Assembly: GCA_031258505.1 (NCBI GenBank)
Contig: JAIRMT010000001.1
Location: forward strand, 1-11,228
Direction of reading: 5' to 3'
Length of the DNA stretch: 11,228 nt
DNA from: Treponema sp.
GTDB taxonomy: Bacteria > Spirochaetota > Spirochaetia > Treponematales > Breznakiellaceae
Part shown: positions 1-5,880 of the stretch, one piece after another
Position numbering within the stretch: the first letter of the stretch is position 1
How the letters are laid out: each line of letters begins with the position of its first letter
Position numbers and translations under genes: made by a program
Notes under the pieces: model-generated
Databases searched by the model: none
What the model was told of the DNA's origin: nothing
Seen by the model: the letters and a program-made list of their open reading frames with translations, nothing else

Positions 1-132
1 TTAGGTTTGAACCGTACTGTTCAAGGCGCGCGCGGCTATGCCCGCAAGGTGGTAAAGGACATCGCCACATGGCGCGCGCAGTTCATGCGCCCAAAACTGA
101 TTACCCAGCTTCCGCCTGGGAAAAAGGCATAA
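1..132 (+). CDS. C-terminal tail of an unrecognised protein (5' end outside window)
   Basis: Frame 1 is open from the first base to a TAA at 130-132 and gives 43 residues ending in QLPPGKKA. The tail is basic (many Arg and Lys) and carries no motif I recognise. Codon choice (GCC, CGC, AAG, GAC, ATC, CAG) resembles the core genes of the window, and a hairpin with a T run begins 2 nt after the stop; both favour a real gene end. A competing - strand frame (36-239) overlaps it and cannot be excluded. Function unknown. Confidence 0.45.
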   Translation, partial: LGLNRTVQGARGYARKVVKDIATWRAQFMRPKLITQLPPGKKA

Positions 133-134
133 AG

Positions 135-185
135 AAGGCGGAGGCTATAGACCGGAATGAACAGTACGCCCGCCTTTGCTTTTTT
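135..185 (+). terminator. Probable rho-independent terminator with a long loop
   Basis: AAGGCGG (135-141) pairs perfectly with CCGCCTT (170-176). After TGC there is a run of six T (180-185). The 28-nt loop is longer than usual, so this is a moderate call. It sits directly after the stop of the + strand gene tail. Confidence 0.4.
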
Positions 186-300
186 ACCGGTGTGTTTGAG
201 CAGCTTCATTACCTTCAGAGCATAACGAAGAATTGACATTACTGTTTTATCATTCTTTCAATGAATTTTATAACTCACCTTACGCGCCGGAAAGAAAAGA

Positions 301-377
301 TCATCGAATTACGCGAATGAACGCGAATCTTCTTTAGAGAACTGAAATATTCGCGTATATTAGCGTCCATTCGATGA
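301..377. repeat. Imperfect inverted repeat with ACGCGAAT-type arms
   Basis: The left arm (301-328) begins TCATCGAAT and ends ACGCGAAT; the right arm (349-377) is its imperfect reverse complement, beginning ATTCGCGT and ending ATTCGATGA. The outer 9 bp and inner 8 bp match exactly and the centre is degenerate; the loop is about 20 nt. Within the left arm the pattern ACGCGAATNA occurs twice about 10 nt apart. It lies just downstream of the truncated toxin gene. It could be a dispersed palindromic element or a structured RNA. The 133-417 gap otherwise holds only the terminator. Confidence 0.55.
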
Positions 378-417
378 CCAATTCTTACCATTTTTTCTTC
401 CTGCGTAACATGAGTAA

Positions 418-723
418 TTAAATACGTGCGTAAGTTGTTTTGCCTTTTATTAACGGTCTTGCTTCTTTAAATACTTCTTCGGCTAATCCAATAATAATCT
501 CTATAGGAAATTTATTTATTGTTTCTAATGCCTTATTTGCTTCATTTTGGTCGTATACTTTACATACATCGTAATATACTTCCAATAAATTGATCTGATT
601 CATTTTTACAGTTACATACCCATCTATTGCCTCTTGTATTATATTCCTAATCTTTTCATACCCTTGTTCTTTTGCAAGCAATGCTATAAGGGCACATGCA
701 TCCAAAATATATAATTCGTTCAA
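418..723 (-). pseudogene. vapC: PIN-domain (VapC-like) toxin, C-terminally truncated
   Basis: The frame gives 101 residues starting YILDACALIALL. Asp8 and Glu48 (in NLLEVYYDV) match the first two acidic metal ligands of PIN-domain RNases. Family members are usually about 130 residues, and the second half carries two more acidic ligands in motifs resembling SLADAIALA and a following VTxD. Here the protein stops after GKTTYARI, just before that region, so the metal site is incomplete and RNase activity is doubtful. The start is a TTG overlapping the TGA stop of the antitoxin (TTGA), typical of translational coupling. An inverted repeat lies immediately downstream, so truncation by an insertion or deletion is likely. 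The family assignment is fairly secure; inactivity is inferred. Confidence 0.65.
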
Positions 724-932
724 CTTTCCAATTCCTTCTCAACTAATTTCTGTTTGATAAAGTTTTCACTTGATAGTTTTCCATCCGAGAACATCCCGAC
801 TAATTCATCCAAATTCGGCTTGTTAGTAATTGGAGAAAATACTACATTGCCATTTTCTTCAAAAATTTTGCTTATTATCGGTTCCGGTAATATTTCCCTG
901 TCTATTATTATACTTTCCGTTGTTTCCTCCAT
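720..932 (-). CDS. Small antitoxin paired with the PIN-domain toxin
   Basis: This is a 70-residue acidic protein starting MEETTESIIIDREILPEP. The N-terminal part (IIIDREILPEPI, later NVVFSPI) resembles the swapped-hairpin AbrB/MazE-like antitoxin fold. The C-terminal part (LVGMFSDGKLSSENF, then EKELES) resembles the toxin-binding tail of VapB-type antitoxins seen with PIN toxins. I chose the ATG at 930-932; the same frame extends to 1004, but the extra 24 residues are Pro-rich and unlike an antitoxin. No strong Shine-Dalgarno is visible. Its stop overlaps the toxin start by 2 nt. It would normally bind and neutralise the toxin and repress its own promoter; with the toxin truncated, only the repressor role may remain. 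Confidence 0.65.
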   Translation of the reverse strand: MEETTESIIIDREILPEPIISKIFEENGNVVFSPITNKPNLDELVGMFSDGKLSSENFIKQKLVEKELES

Positions 933-991
933 TATCGCAATCTTCAATTTCAACGCCGGCAGCGCTGGCGGACGCCTTTGGAACAGGCTCA

Positions 992-1058
992 AAGGCTGGA
1001 ACATTCATCAACACTAAGCGCGCTTGTAAACCAAGGCAATGATGAATGTCCCAGCCTT
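992..1058. repeat. 19-bp inverted repeat with an internal palindrome
   Basis: The left arm (992-1010, AAGGCTGGAACATTCATCA) and right arm (1040-1058) are reverse complements with one mismatch. The 29-nt loop contains the 10-bp palindrome AAGCGCGCTT (1015-1024). It lies between the 221-aa hypothetical gene and the antitoxin gene. No T run follows on the - strand, so it is not a standard terminator. Confidence 0.6.
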
Positions 1059-1100
1059 CAAAACCTCTAGCTTCTCCGCAGTGGCTGACCGCTCCACACG

Positions 1101-1766
1101 CTACGGAATGATCGCGCTCACCAGCGGCCCCCAGGGACCTTTCTTGCCGCCGTTTTCTATCTGTACCGCAATAAAAGCGGTCTTCCCCGAATCCTCGTAG
1201 TCAAATATCACTATATCTTTTTTCCGCCTCGTGTAGAACGACTCGGAAAGTTCCTTGGGCGACGAGACCGGTTCCCCGCCGACAGGTACCACCTTGTACC
1301 AAACCCTGAAGCCCTTGTTCGCCTTGTCATCCGGGTTCCCGGACACATAGACGATCCTGATCCCCAGTTCATGCCGCCCCACAAGGAAGGTCTCTACGGT
1401 TGCTTCCGCTGTGGGATCCCCAGACGGGGTCGGGTGAGGGTCATGGGGCGTGAAGCCCAGATTCACCAGGTCCGCGTTGCCAAGGGGCGGTACGAGAAAG
1501 TAATGGGCTTTGAAGAAGCGCATTTTTGCTATCAAAGCGTCAAACGCCTCTTTGCACTGCTCGGTAATGACTGGGCTGCGCTCATTGCTCTGCGCCTTTT
1601 GCAGCAACTCGTCAGCCGCGGTGTAGATCTGCTCCAGCTCCGTAAACTGCGCCTGCGGAATGCCCCAGGCGGTCCGTATCTCCGCTATCAGGATCGCGAT
1701 CCAGTTCCGCACCATGACAATCAGCTCCATCCGCTTGGTAGGCAGCCAATCACTTGTTTTTGCCAC
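1101..1766 (-). CDS. Conserved-looking hypothetical protein, 221 aa
   Basis: I chose the GTG start at 1764-1766 because AAGGAGG (1773-1779) lies 6 nt upstream; the frame extends to 1817, but the extra residues are only Arg-rich leader. The protein begins VAKTSDWLPTKR. It has an apparently helical N-terminal half (about residues 1-85), a Pro/Thr linker (HDPHPTPSGDPT), and a C-terminal half with alternating hydrophobic residues (TVETFLVGRHELGI, GFRVWYKVVP, FIAVQIENGGKKGPWGP) that looks like a beta-sandwich. I recall similar hypothetical proteins in Treponema and Bacteroidales, but no function. No signal peptide, membrane segment or catalytic motif is visible. The upstream repeat-protein gene stops 11 nt before this start and its TAA overlaps the Shine-Dalgarno, so the two are probably co-translated. 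Confidence 0.75.
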   Translation of the reverse strand: MAKTSDWLPTKRMELIVMVRNWIAILIAEIRTAWGIPQAQFTELEQIYTAADELLQKAQSNERSPVITEQCKEAFDALIAKMRFFKAHYFLVPPLGNADLVNLGFTPHDPHPTPSGDPTAEATVETFLVGRHELGIRIVYVSGNPDDKANKGFRVWYKVVPVGGEPVSSPKELSESFYTRRKKDIVIFDYEDSGKTAFIAVQIENGGKKGPWGPLVSAIIP

Positions 1767-1777
1767 TCTATGCCTCC

Positions 1778-2227
1778 TTATATGTTTCTTGTTTCCAATG
1801 GAGCGCCGCCGCCCCACAATGACCTATTCCCCGAAACGGATAACTCGCCCGTTTCAACTTTTGACTCGCCCGTTGAAATTTCTGACTCGCCCGTTTCAAC
1901 TTTTGACTCGCCCGTTGAAATTTCTGACTCGCCCGTTGAAATTTTTAACTCGCCCGTTTCAACTTTTGACTCGCCCGTTGAAATTTTTAACCCGCCCGTT
2001 AAAATTTTTGAACCGCCCGTTTCAACTTTTAACTCGCCCGTTGAAATTTTTAACCCGCCCGTTTCAACTTTTGACTCGCCCGTTGAAATTTTTGAACCGC
2101 CCGTTTCAACTTTTGACTCGCCCGTTTCAACTAAGGAATAAGAGGCAATTCCTATAAGGAATGAGACGTCATTAGGCGTAAAGGCGGGGAGAGTTGTCAA
2201 TGTTAAGTTCTCTTTCATGTTTGGCAT
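1778..2227 (-). CDS. Heptapeptide-repeat protein, 149 aa, unknown function
   Basis: The protein has three parts: a non-repetitive N-terminus (residues 1-31, MPNMKENLTLTTLPAFTPND, then a short hydrophobic stretch), fourteen heptads (32-129) of the form K-[VI]-[ES]-T-G-[EG]-[SL], and a C-terminal tail (130-149, SVSGNRSLWGGGAPLETRNI). KVETG and KISTG heptads tend to alternate, giving a loose 14-residue period. Charge is mixed Lys/Glu with a Gly in every repeat, which fits a beta-turn repeat better than a coiled coil. Both strands are open through the repeat, but this strand is favoured because its stop overlaps the Shine-Dalgarno of the downstream gene and both ends are non-repetitive. No good Shine-Dalgarno precedes its own ATG. 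Function unknown. Confidence 0.55.
   Translation of the reverse strand: MPNMKENLTLTTLPAFTPNDVSFLIGIASYSLVETGESKVETGGSKISTGESKVETGGLKISTGELKVETGGSKILTGGLKISTGESKVETGELKISTGESEISTGESKVETGESEISTGESKVETGELSVSGNRSLWGGGAPLETRNI
1841..2134 (-). repeat. 21-bp tandem repeat, fourteen copies
   Basis: There are 294 bp of in-frame 21-bp units. On the + strand each has a conserved core like CTCGCCCGTT and alternates between TTTCAACTTTTGA-type and TTGAAATTTCTGA-type second halves. Copies differ by a few bases, with some CCGCCCG and TTTTTAA variants, so the array is not fresh. A change of one unit keeps the frame, so copy number can vary without breaking the gene. Confidence 0.9.
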
Positions 2228-2252
2228 AAATTTAGCTAGAGGGATATTTTTT

Positions 2253-2288
2253 CTGACGAGAAGGTTTTGCTAGAAGGAATCTCGTCAG
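2253..2288. repeat. Perfect 9-bp inverted repeat between phosphoesterase and repeat-protein genes
   Basis: CTGACGAGA (2253-2261) and TCTCGTCAG (2280-2288) form a perfect 9-bp stem with an 18-nt loop. For - strand transcripts the stem is followed by A-rich sequence, so it does not look like a terminator for the phosphoesterase. It lies 26 nt before the start of the repeat protein and could be a processing site, an operator or a structured leader. Confidence 0.5.
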
Positions 2289-2313
2289 TAAGCCCATGCC
2301 TAAAGCCAGTGCT

Positions 2314-2889
2314 TTACGGCAGTTTTGATAAGTCCCAACTGGATATACGCCGGAAACTGCGCCCCTGCAAGAAGTGCGCGGAGCCGCCAGTCTCAATAGC
2401 CCAGTAGTGAATCTCGAACCACTCGTTTGGCGGACAACTAATCGTGGCAAAGGACGCGGGCGCGTTTGGGCGAGGGCGACCCGCGCTTCCTGGATTCAGC
2501 GTGAGGATGCCGTTGATTTCGTCCCAAAAGGCAATGTGGGTATGGCCGTACAGGGCAGCGTCTGCGCGCGCGGCCTGTGCGTGAACAAGCAGCGACGAAA
2601 GGCTTTCCTTAACCCTGTTTATATGCCCATGACAGAGGAAAAACCTATGTCCCGCGAATTCCAGCGTTGCGGAAAGAGGTACTTCGCTCTGCCAGTCCCC
2701 GTTACCGCGAACCATGTTCCACGTTGGGTAAAAATCGGCAAGCTCTGAGGCGTATGGAAGGTCGCTGATTCCATCGCCCAGAAAAACAAACGCGTCAAGG
2801 TTGCGGCGCTTTGCCCAGCGCAGGATTGCGGCAAGCGAACTGTAGTTGCTGTGGGAATCCGAAACCACCAGCATGGTCGGCGCTTTCAT
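2314..2889 (-). CDS. YfcE/MJ0936-type calcineurin-like metallophosphoesterase
   Basis: This 191-residue protein carries the full motif set of the family: D11-S-H13 (VVSDSH), G38-D39 (FLGDG), G62-N-G-D65, H87-G-H89 (FLCHGH), and G115-H-T-H118, followed by NPGS at 132-135. These residues bind two metal ions, and family members hydrolyse phosphodiester or phosphomonoester substrates in the cytoplasm; the natural substrate here cannot be read from sequence. Relatives are about 160-180 residues, so this one carries a slightly longer C-terminus. There is no signal peptide. The ATG at 2887-2889 is 4 nt after the TAG of the DUF2156 gene, with GAAGGG upstream, so the two are very likely translationally coupled. 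Confidence 0.9.
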   Translation of the reverse strand: MKAPTMLVVSDSHSNYSSLAAILRWAKRRNLDAFVFLGDGISDLPYASELADFYPTWNMVRGNGDWQSEVPLSATLEFAGHRFFLCHGHINRVKESLSSLLVHAQAARADAALYGHTHIAFWDEINGILTLNPGSAGRPRPNAPASFATISCPPNEWFEIHYWAIETGGSAHFLQGRSFRRISSWDLSKLP

Positions 2890-2893
2890 GGTT

Positions 2894-3772
2894 CTACAGG
2901 CCCTTCAAGCGCCCAATGCGCTTACGTACAAAGCCCACAGGCCGGTAGGTCATCTTTGCCTGACGCAAGCCTTCGTTGCCGAGGTCCTGTTCACGGTTGA
3001 TGTGGATGCAGGTTTCAGGCAGGGACGCGGCAAAGGCTTGGTTGATAAATTGATAGATACCCTTGTATTCGTCGATCCCTTTCTCAAAATGAATGGCGAA
3101 CATTGAGCCTCCGACAAGACTTTCTCCCAGACACCAGCCAGCCGGACGACCATTGATGTAGTACATAGCCCCTTGCATACCGAAGTCATCAAAGTGTTCC
3201 AGCACTTCGCGGGAGGCCACATAGTCACCCTCGTCGCCCTTATCCCTATGCCAACGCTCAAGGACTTTAAGCGCGTCTGACGCCAGCCCCGCGTCTAAGG
3301 GCTTTACCTCATAGGTATAGGCGTTGAGAAAGGCGTTTACCAGATTTCGCTTCTTGTGAAACTTTTTGCCGGACAGTTCGGCAAGCTCGGTTCTAAGGTA
3401 GAGGTAATCGAAGTTGTCCCGATCCTCGCTTAGTTCGACGCCCCATTCTGCGAGGCGTTCCTCATTGCCCGCGAGTATCGAGTCCGGGATGTTCTTCCAG
3501 TAGTCGCGGCCTGCGAAGAGGCTGGCAAGCGTTTCACGGTCTGGAAGAGCGCGCGGAGTCATAAAGAAGCGGTGTCCGTCCCGTTCACCTGAGATAAGTA
3601 AATCACCGTCCCTGCTCAGACAGACTTGATAGTCATAGCGCTTCCTGAACAGGTACAGGTTAGCAAATGTATATTCTGAAACGCCGTCTTGCGTTTTGCG
3701 AAGCTGATCCTGAATCGGTCTCTGCATCTCAAAGCTGATAGGCGCGAACTCAGGATAACAAGGTATTAACAT
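2894..3772 (-). CDS. DUF2156-family protein (GNAT-like, related to phosphatidylglycerol lysyltransferase C-domain)
   Basis: The protein is 292 residues from the ATG at 3770-3772; a TTG at 3788-3790 would add six residues and neither start has a strong Shine-Dalgarno. Features typical of DUF2156 include an N-terminal region with FANLYLFRKRYDYQV and FFMTP, a central basic FHKKRNLVNAF motif, GRPAGWCLGE, and a C-terminal INREQDLGNEGLRQAK followed by RPVGFVRK. The fold is a double acetyltransferase-like one, shared with the aminoacyl-tRNA-dependent domain of MprF. No membrane segments are present, so it is a soluble stand-alone domain. An aminoacyl-transfer role is inference only; a substrate cannot be named. 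It overlaps no neighbour and is coupled to the phosphoesterase downstream. Confidence 0.85.
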   Translation of the reverse strand: MLIPCYPEFAPISFEMQRPIQDQLRKTQDGVSEYTFANLYLFRKRYDYQVCLSRDGDLLISGERDGHRFFMTPRALPDRETLASLFAGRDYWKNIPDSILAGNEERLAEWGVELSEDRDNFDYLYLRTELAELSGKKFHKKRNLVNAFLNAYTYEVKPLDAGLASDALKVLERWHRDKGDEGDYVASREVLEHFDDFGMQGAMYYINGRPAGWCLGESLVGGSMFAIHFEKGIDEYKGIYQFINQAFAASLPETCIHINREQDLGNEGLRQAKMTYRPVGFVRKRIGRLKGL

Positions 3773-3848
3773 GGGAATACCATACTTCAATTATGCTCAA
3801 ATGCAAAGTGAAGCTACTGCGCAACAATCCCATGCTCAAGAATACCGG

Positions 3849-3983
3849 CTATTCCTGTCCAATTGTTTCGATTTCAAATACGGGAACCATCGCTTGCTCT
3901 GATGTTCTCCCGGGTTGGTCAAAAGCTCTGATGAAAGTAACAGCCGCAATCAAAGCAATAAGTATCAACACTAATTTCCGCAT
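3849..3983 (-). CDS. Small single-span membrane or exported peptide, 44 aa
   Basis: The reading frame starts at ATG 3981-3983 and encodes MRKLVLILIALIAAVTFIRA followed by a polar acidic tail to IGQE. Positive residues followed by about 16 hydrophobic residues look like a signal anchor or signal peptide. GGAGG (3988-3992) lies 4 nt upstream of the ATG, and a strong sigma-70-type promoter sits at 4018-4046, so expression is well supported despite the size. The stop is 76 nt before the DUF2156 ATG, so it could be the first gene of that operon. I recognise no family. Confidence 0.6.
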   Translation of the reverse strand: MRKLVLILIALIAAVTFIRAFDQPGRTSEQAMVPVFEIETIGQE

Positions 3984-4017
3984 AATTCCTCCGCACGGGA
4001 CTGTTTTAATTCCCCAT

Positions 4018-4046
4018 AGTATACGTCTTTACTCTGTTTGTTTCAA
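4018..4046 (-). promoter_or_regulatory. Sigma-70-type promoter for the 44-aa peptide and following genes
   Basis: On the - strand, TTGAAA (4041-4046) is followed by a 17-nt spacer and TATACT (4018-4023), with five of six consensus bases in each box. Transcription would start near 4011, about 28 nt before the ATG at 3983. Confidence 0.7.
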
Positions 4047-4089
4047 TCCACACGCTTTCATGAAGCGCGCCCCTTTATGGGGTTTAAGA

Positions 4090-4107
4090 CCCCGCAACTC
4101 TGCGGGG
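4090..4107 (-). terminator. Hairpin after the LysM/M23 gene, probable terminator
   Basis: CCCCGCA and TGCGGGG form a 7-bp GC-rich stem with a 4-nt loop, 5 nt after the TAA of the hydrolase gene. The trailing sequence (TCTTAAACC) is a poor U tract, and a second small CCCC/GGGG hairpin follows at 4070-4082. It separates the hydrolase from the promoter at 4018-4046. Confidence 0.55.
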
Positions 4108-4112
4108 ATTCT

Positions 4113-5405
4113 TTACTTTAAGAATTCAAGCGGGTCAACTGCCCGTCCATTCTTGAATAAGGCGAAATGGAGGTGCGGACCGGTACTTCTTCCGGTACTT
4201 CCAACCTCACCAATCTTAGCGCCCTGCTCCACAGAGGTTCCCTGGGCCACCGAGATAGCGCTTAAGTGTCCATACATGCTCTGATAGCCATTAGTATGGG
4301 TAATGATAACGAATTTCCCATATATCGCGTTTTGTCCTGCTGAGGAAACCGTACCCTTCATTGATGCCTTAACAGGCGTTCCGAGGGTTGCCGCGAGGTC
4401 TAGCGCCGCATGATAAGTTCTTGCACCGGTAAGGGGATCGTCTCGCCAGCCAAAGGGCGAGGTCAGCCGCCCTCGTATCGGATAGATAAAGGAATCTCCT
4501 CCAATATTTATGCCCAGGGCTTTGTTGAGCTCATCTTTTTTCATCTTTGCGCCAGGGATAAACAATACTGTATCTGTCTTTATGTTCGAGTCCTGAATAT
4601 CGTTGGCATCCAGAATCGCCGTAAAAGGAACACCCATGGTCTTTGATATCTTTTCCAGGGTATCGCCCTGCTTAACCGTGTAAGGAATTCCATCCATGTT
4701 GGGGATTTTGAGCTTTTCGCCAATTCTTAGCAGACCGGCGTTGGAGATGTTGTTGGAAGCAATAATAGCGTCCATGGAAAGCGCGTATTTCTGGGCAATG
4801 CCGGAGATAGTATCTCCCCGTTGTACTATGTATTCCTCCCATTCAAAGGCTTCCATTATATTAAGGGAAATGATCTCATTGATACCTGAGGTAGATGAGG
4901 ACAAGCCAGCATAGGATTCCATATTGGAATTGATTTGCTTGTCGTTGGTTCCGGGTTCAAGGGTAAGAGAGCCCGCGCTCCAGGGGAAAAGCGCCAGCCT
5001 CTGCGTCAAACCTATTTCCGGCCAACTGAGGGAGATAATGGAGAAAGCGACCAATCCGCCTATGGCGAGTATTGGTACGAGCAGAGTCATGGGGAAGCCC
5101 TGTCGGGGAAGCGGCGCGGGCTTGATGTCAGAATGGATCACCCGCGTATTTGCCGGCGAGACCAACGGCGTATATGCGGACACTGCTCCGCTTGAGCTGT
5201 TTCTCTTATATCGAGCCGGTGAAATCGGATTTTGCTTGATCTGTTGTATCAATGGATTCGTGTTAGAACCGATAGGTAAATCATAACGCTGAAGCGCATA
5301 CATAGAGGAGCGTTCGGAGCGTTCCTTAAGCGGCTGTTCCCCAATGGGCGGGGTAACATATCTATGCCTCTTAACTTGTTGTTGGATCAATAATTCTCGC
5401 GTCAT
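4113..5405 (-). CDS. Membrane-anchored LysM-LysM-M23 peptidoglycan hydrolase
   Basis: From ATG 5403-5405 the protein is 430 residues. About 100 polar, basic residues come first, then one membrane span (about 104-125, FPMTLLVPILAIGGL), a linker, LysM 1 (about 192-235, YIVQRGDTISGIAQKY), LysM 2 (about 242-284, YTVKQGDTLEKISKTM) and an M23 peptidase domain (about 312-425). The M23 zinc ligands are visible as H332-AAL-D336 and H411-L-H413, with further histidines at ITH and YGH. The likely role is peptidoglycan cross-link cleavage or, as in NlpD/DipM-type proteins, remodelling at the envelope with the domain on the periplasmic side. The frame extends to 5615 but would overlap the divergent lepB and its promoter, so the internal ATG is preferred; its Shine-Dalgarno is weak. 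The long N-terminal extension before the membrane span is unusual. Confidence 0.9.
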   Translation of the reverse strand: MTRELLIQQQVKRHRYVTPPIGEQPLKERSERSSMYALQRYDLPIGSNTNPLIQQIKQNPISPARYKRNSSSGAVSAYTPLVSPANTRVIHSDIKPAPLPRQGFPMTLLVPILAIGGLVAFSIISLSWPEIGLTQRLALFPWSAGSLTLEPGTNDKQINSNMESYAGLSSSTSGINEIISLNIMEAFEWEEYIVQRGDTISGIAQKYALSMDAIIASNNISNAGLLRIGEKLKIPNMDGIPYTVKQGDTLEKISKTMGVPFTAILDANDIQDSNIKTDTVLFIPGAKMKKDELNKALGINIGGDSFIYPIRGRLTSPFGWRDDPLTGARTYHAALDLAATLGTPVKASMKGTVSSAGQNAIYGKFVIITHTNGYQSMYGHLSAISVAQGTSVEQGAKIGEVGSTGRSTGPHLHFALFKNGRAVDPLEFLK

Positions 5406-5415
5406 GGATTCTTTA

Positions 5416-5444
5416 TCGACATAAAAAAAAGGAATGATTATACT
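5416..5444 (+). promoter_or_regulatory. Promoter of signal peptidase/PBP operon
   Basis: TCGACA (5416-5421, one mismatch to TTGACA), a 17-nt spacer and TATACT (5439-5444). The transcript would start near 5451, which places the first possible start codons at TTG 5461 or ATG 5467. Confidence 0.65.
5437..5442 (-). promoter_or_regulatory. Perfect TATAAT box for the divergent LysM/M23 gene
   Basis: Read on the - strand, 5442-5437 is TATAAT, placed about 32 nt upstream of the hydrolase ATG. No good -35 box is seen at 16-18 nt (sequence near ACGCAAA). It overlaps the + strand -10 box at 5439-5444. Confidence 0.45.
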
Positions 5445-5466
5445 AGGCTCAGGAATTAGTTTGCGT

Positions 5467-5868
5467 ATGGAAAACACTGTTACGGAGCGGGGAACTGGTC
5501 GGGCGATTCTTGCTGCATTTTTTATTGCATTGATGATAAAGCTATTCATTTTTGACTTCGTGCTTACGGAGGGACAATCTATGTCGCCGACTATACAGCC
5601 GGGTACGGTTCTCATGGTGGACCGGTGCTACTATGGTCTGCGCTTTCCCTGGTCTGAGCGTTATCTTTTTTTCTGGGCCATGCCCAAGGAGGGCGATGTG
5701 GTCATTTTTTACACGCCTATGGGGGATATCGCGGTGAAGCGTTGTGCTGGTATCACGTCAAGCGGCAAATTCATCGCGCTGGGAGACAATAGCCTGCAAT
5801 CGTACGACTCCCGTTCCTACGGCCCTATTCCGATAGACAATATAATAGGAAAAGTTTTAGGGAATTGA
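5467..5868 (+). CDS. lepB: Signal peptidase I
   Basis: The protein is 133 residues, an integral membrane serine protease that removes signal peptides from exported proteins. One N-terminal membrane span (about 11-34) is followed by catalytic Ser38 in EGQSMSPTIQPG, general-base Lys91 in DIAVKRCAG, and the conserved LGDNSLQSYDSRSYGPI box at 105-121. It is short for the family but contains all catalytic boxes. The frame runs back to ATG 5434, but that codon lies inside the proposed promoter. A TTG at 5461 with AGGA 6 nt upstream would add two residues and is a real alternative. The PBP gene follows after 12 nt, so they form an operon. Confidence 0.9.
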   Translation: MENTVTERGTGRAILAAFFIALMIKLFIFDFVLTEGQSMSPTIQPGTVLMVDRCYYGLRFPWSERYLFFWAMPKEGDVVIFYTPMGDIAVKRCAGITSSGKFIALGDNSLQSYDSRSYGPIPIDNIIGKVLGN

Positions 5869-5880
5869 GGGAACAAGGAA

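Noticed and set aside
36..239. 67-aa - strand frame starting MSILRYALKVMKLL
   Set aside because: It overlaps the + strand gene tail and its probable terminator, and has no Shine-Dalgarno. It could not be fully excluded.
377..404. - strand ATG with AGGAAG upstream, after the truncated toxin
   Set aside because: The 38-codon frame runs through the inverted repeat and has no recognisable features.
1845..2134. CRISPR-like array
   Set aside because: Units are 21 bp, contiguous and in frame, with no unique spacers and no cas genes nearby.
1371..2157. Long + strand frames of 256 and 165 codons
   Set aside because: They are antisense to the 221-aa gene and depend on the repeat array being open in all frames; the - strand has the coupled start and Shine-Dalgarno.
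5434..5466. Upstream ATG of signal peptidase I
   Set aside because: It lies inside the proposed promoter, and the Shine-Dalgarno spacing is too short.
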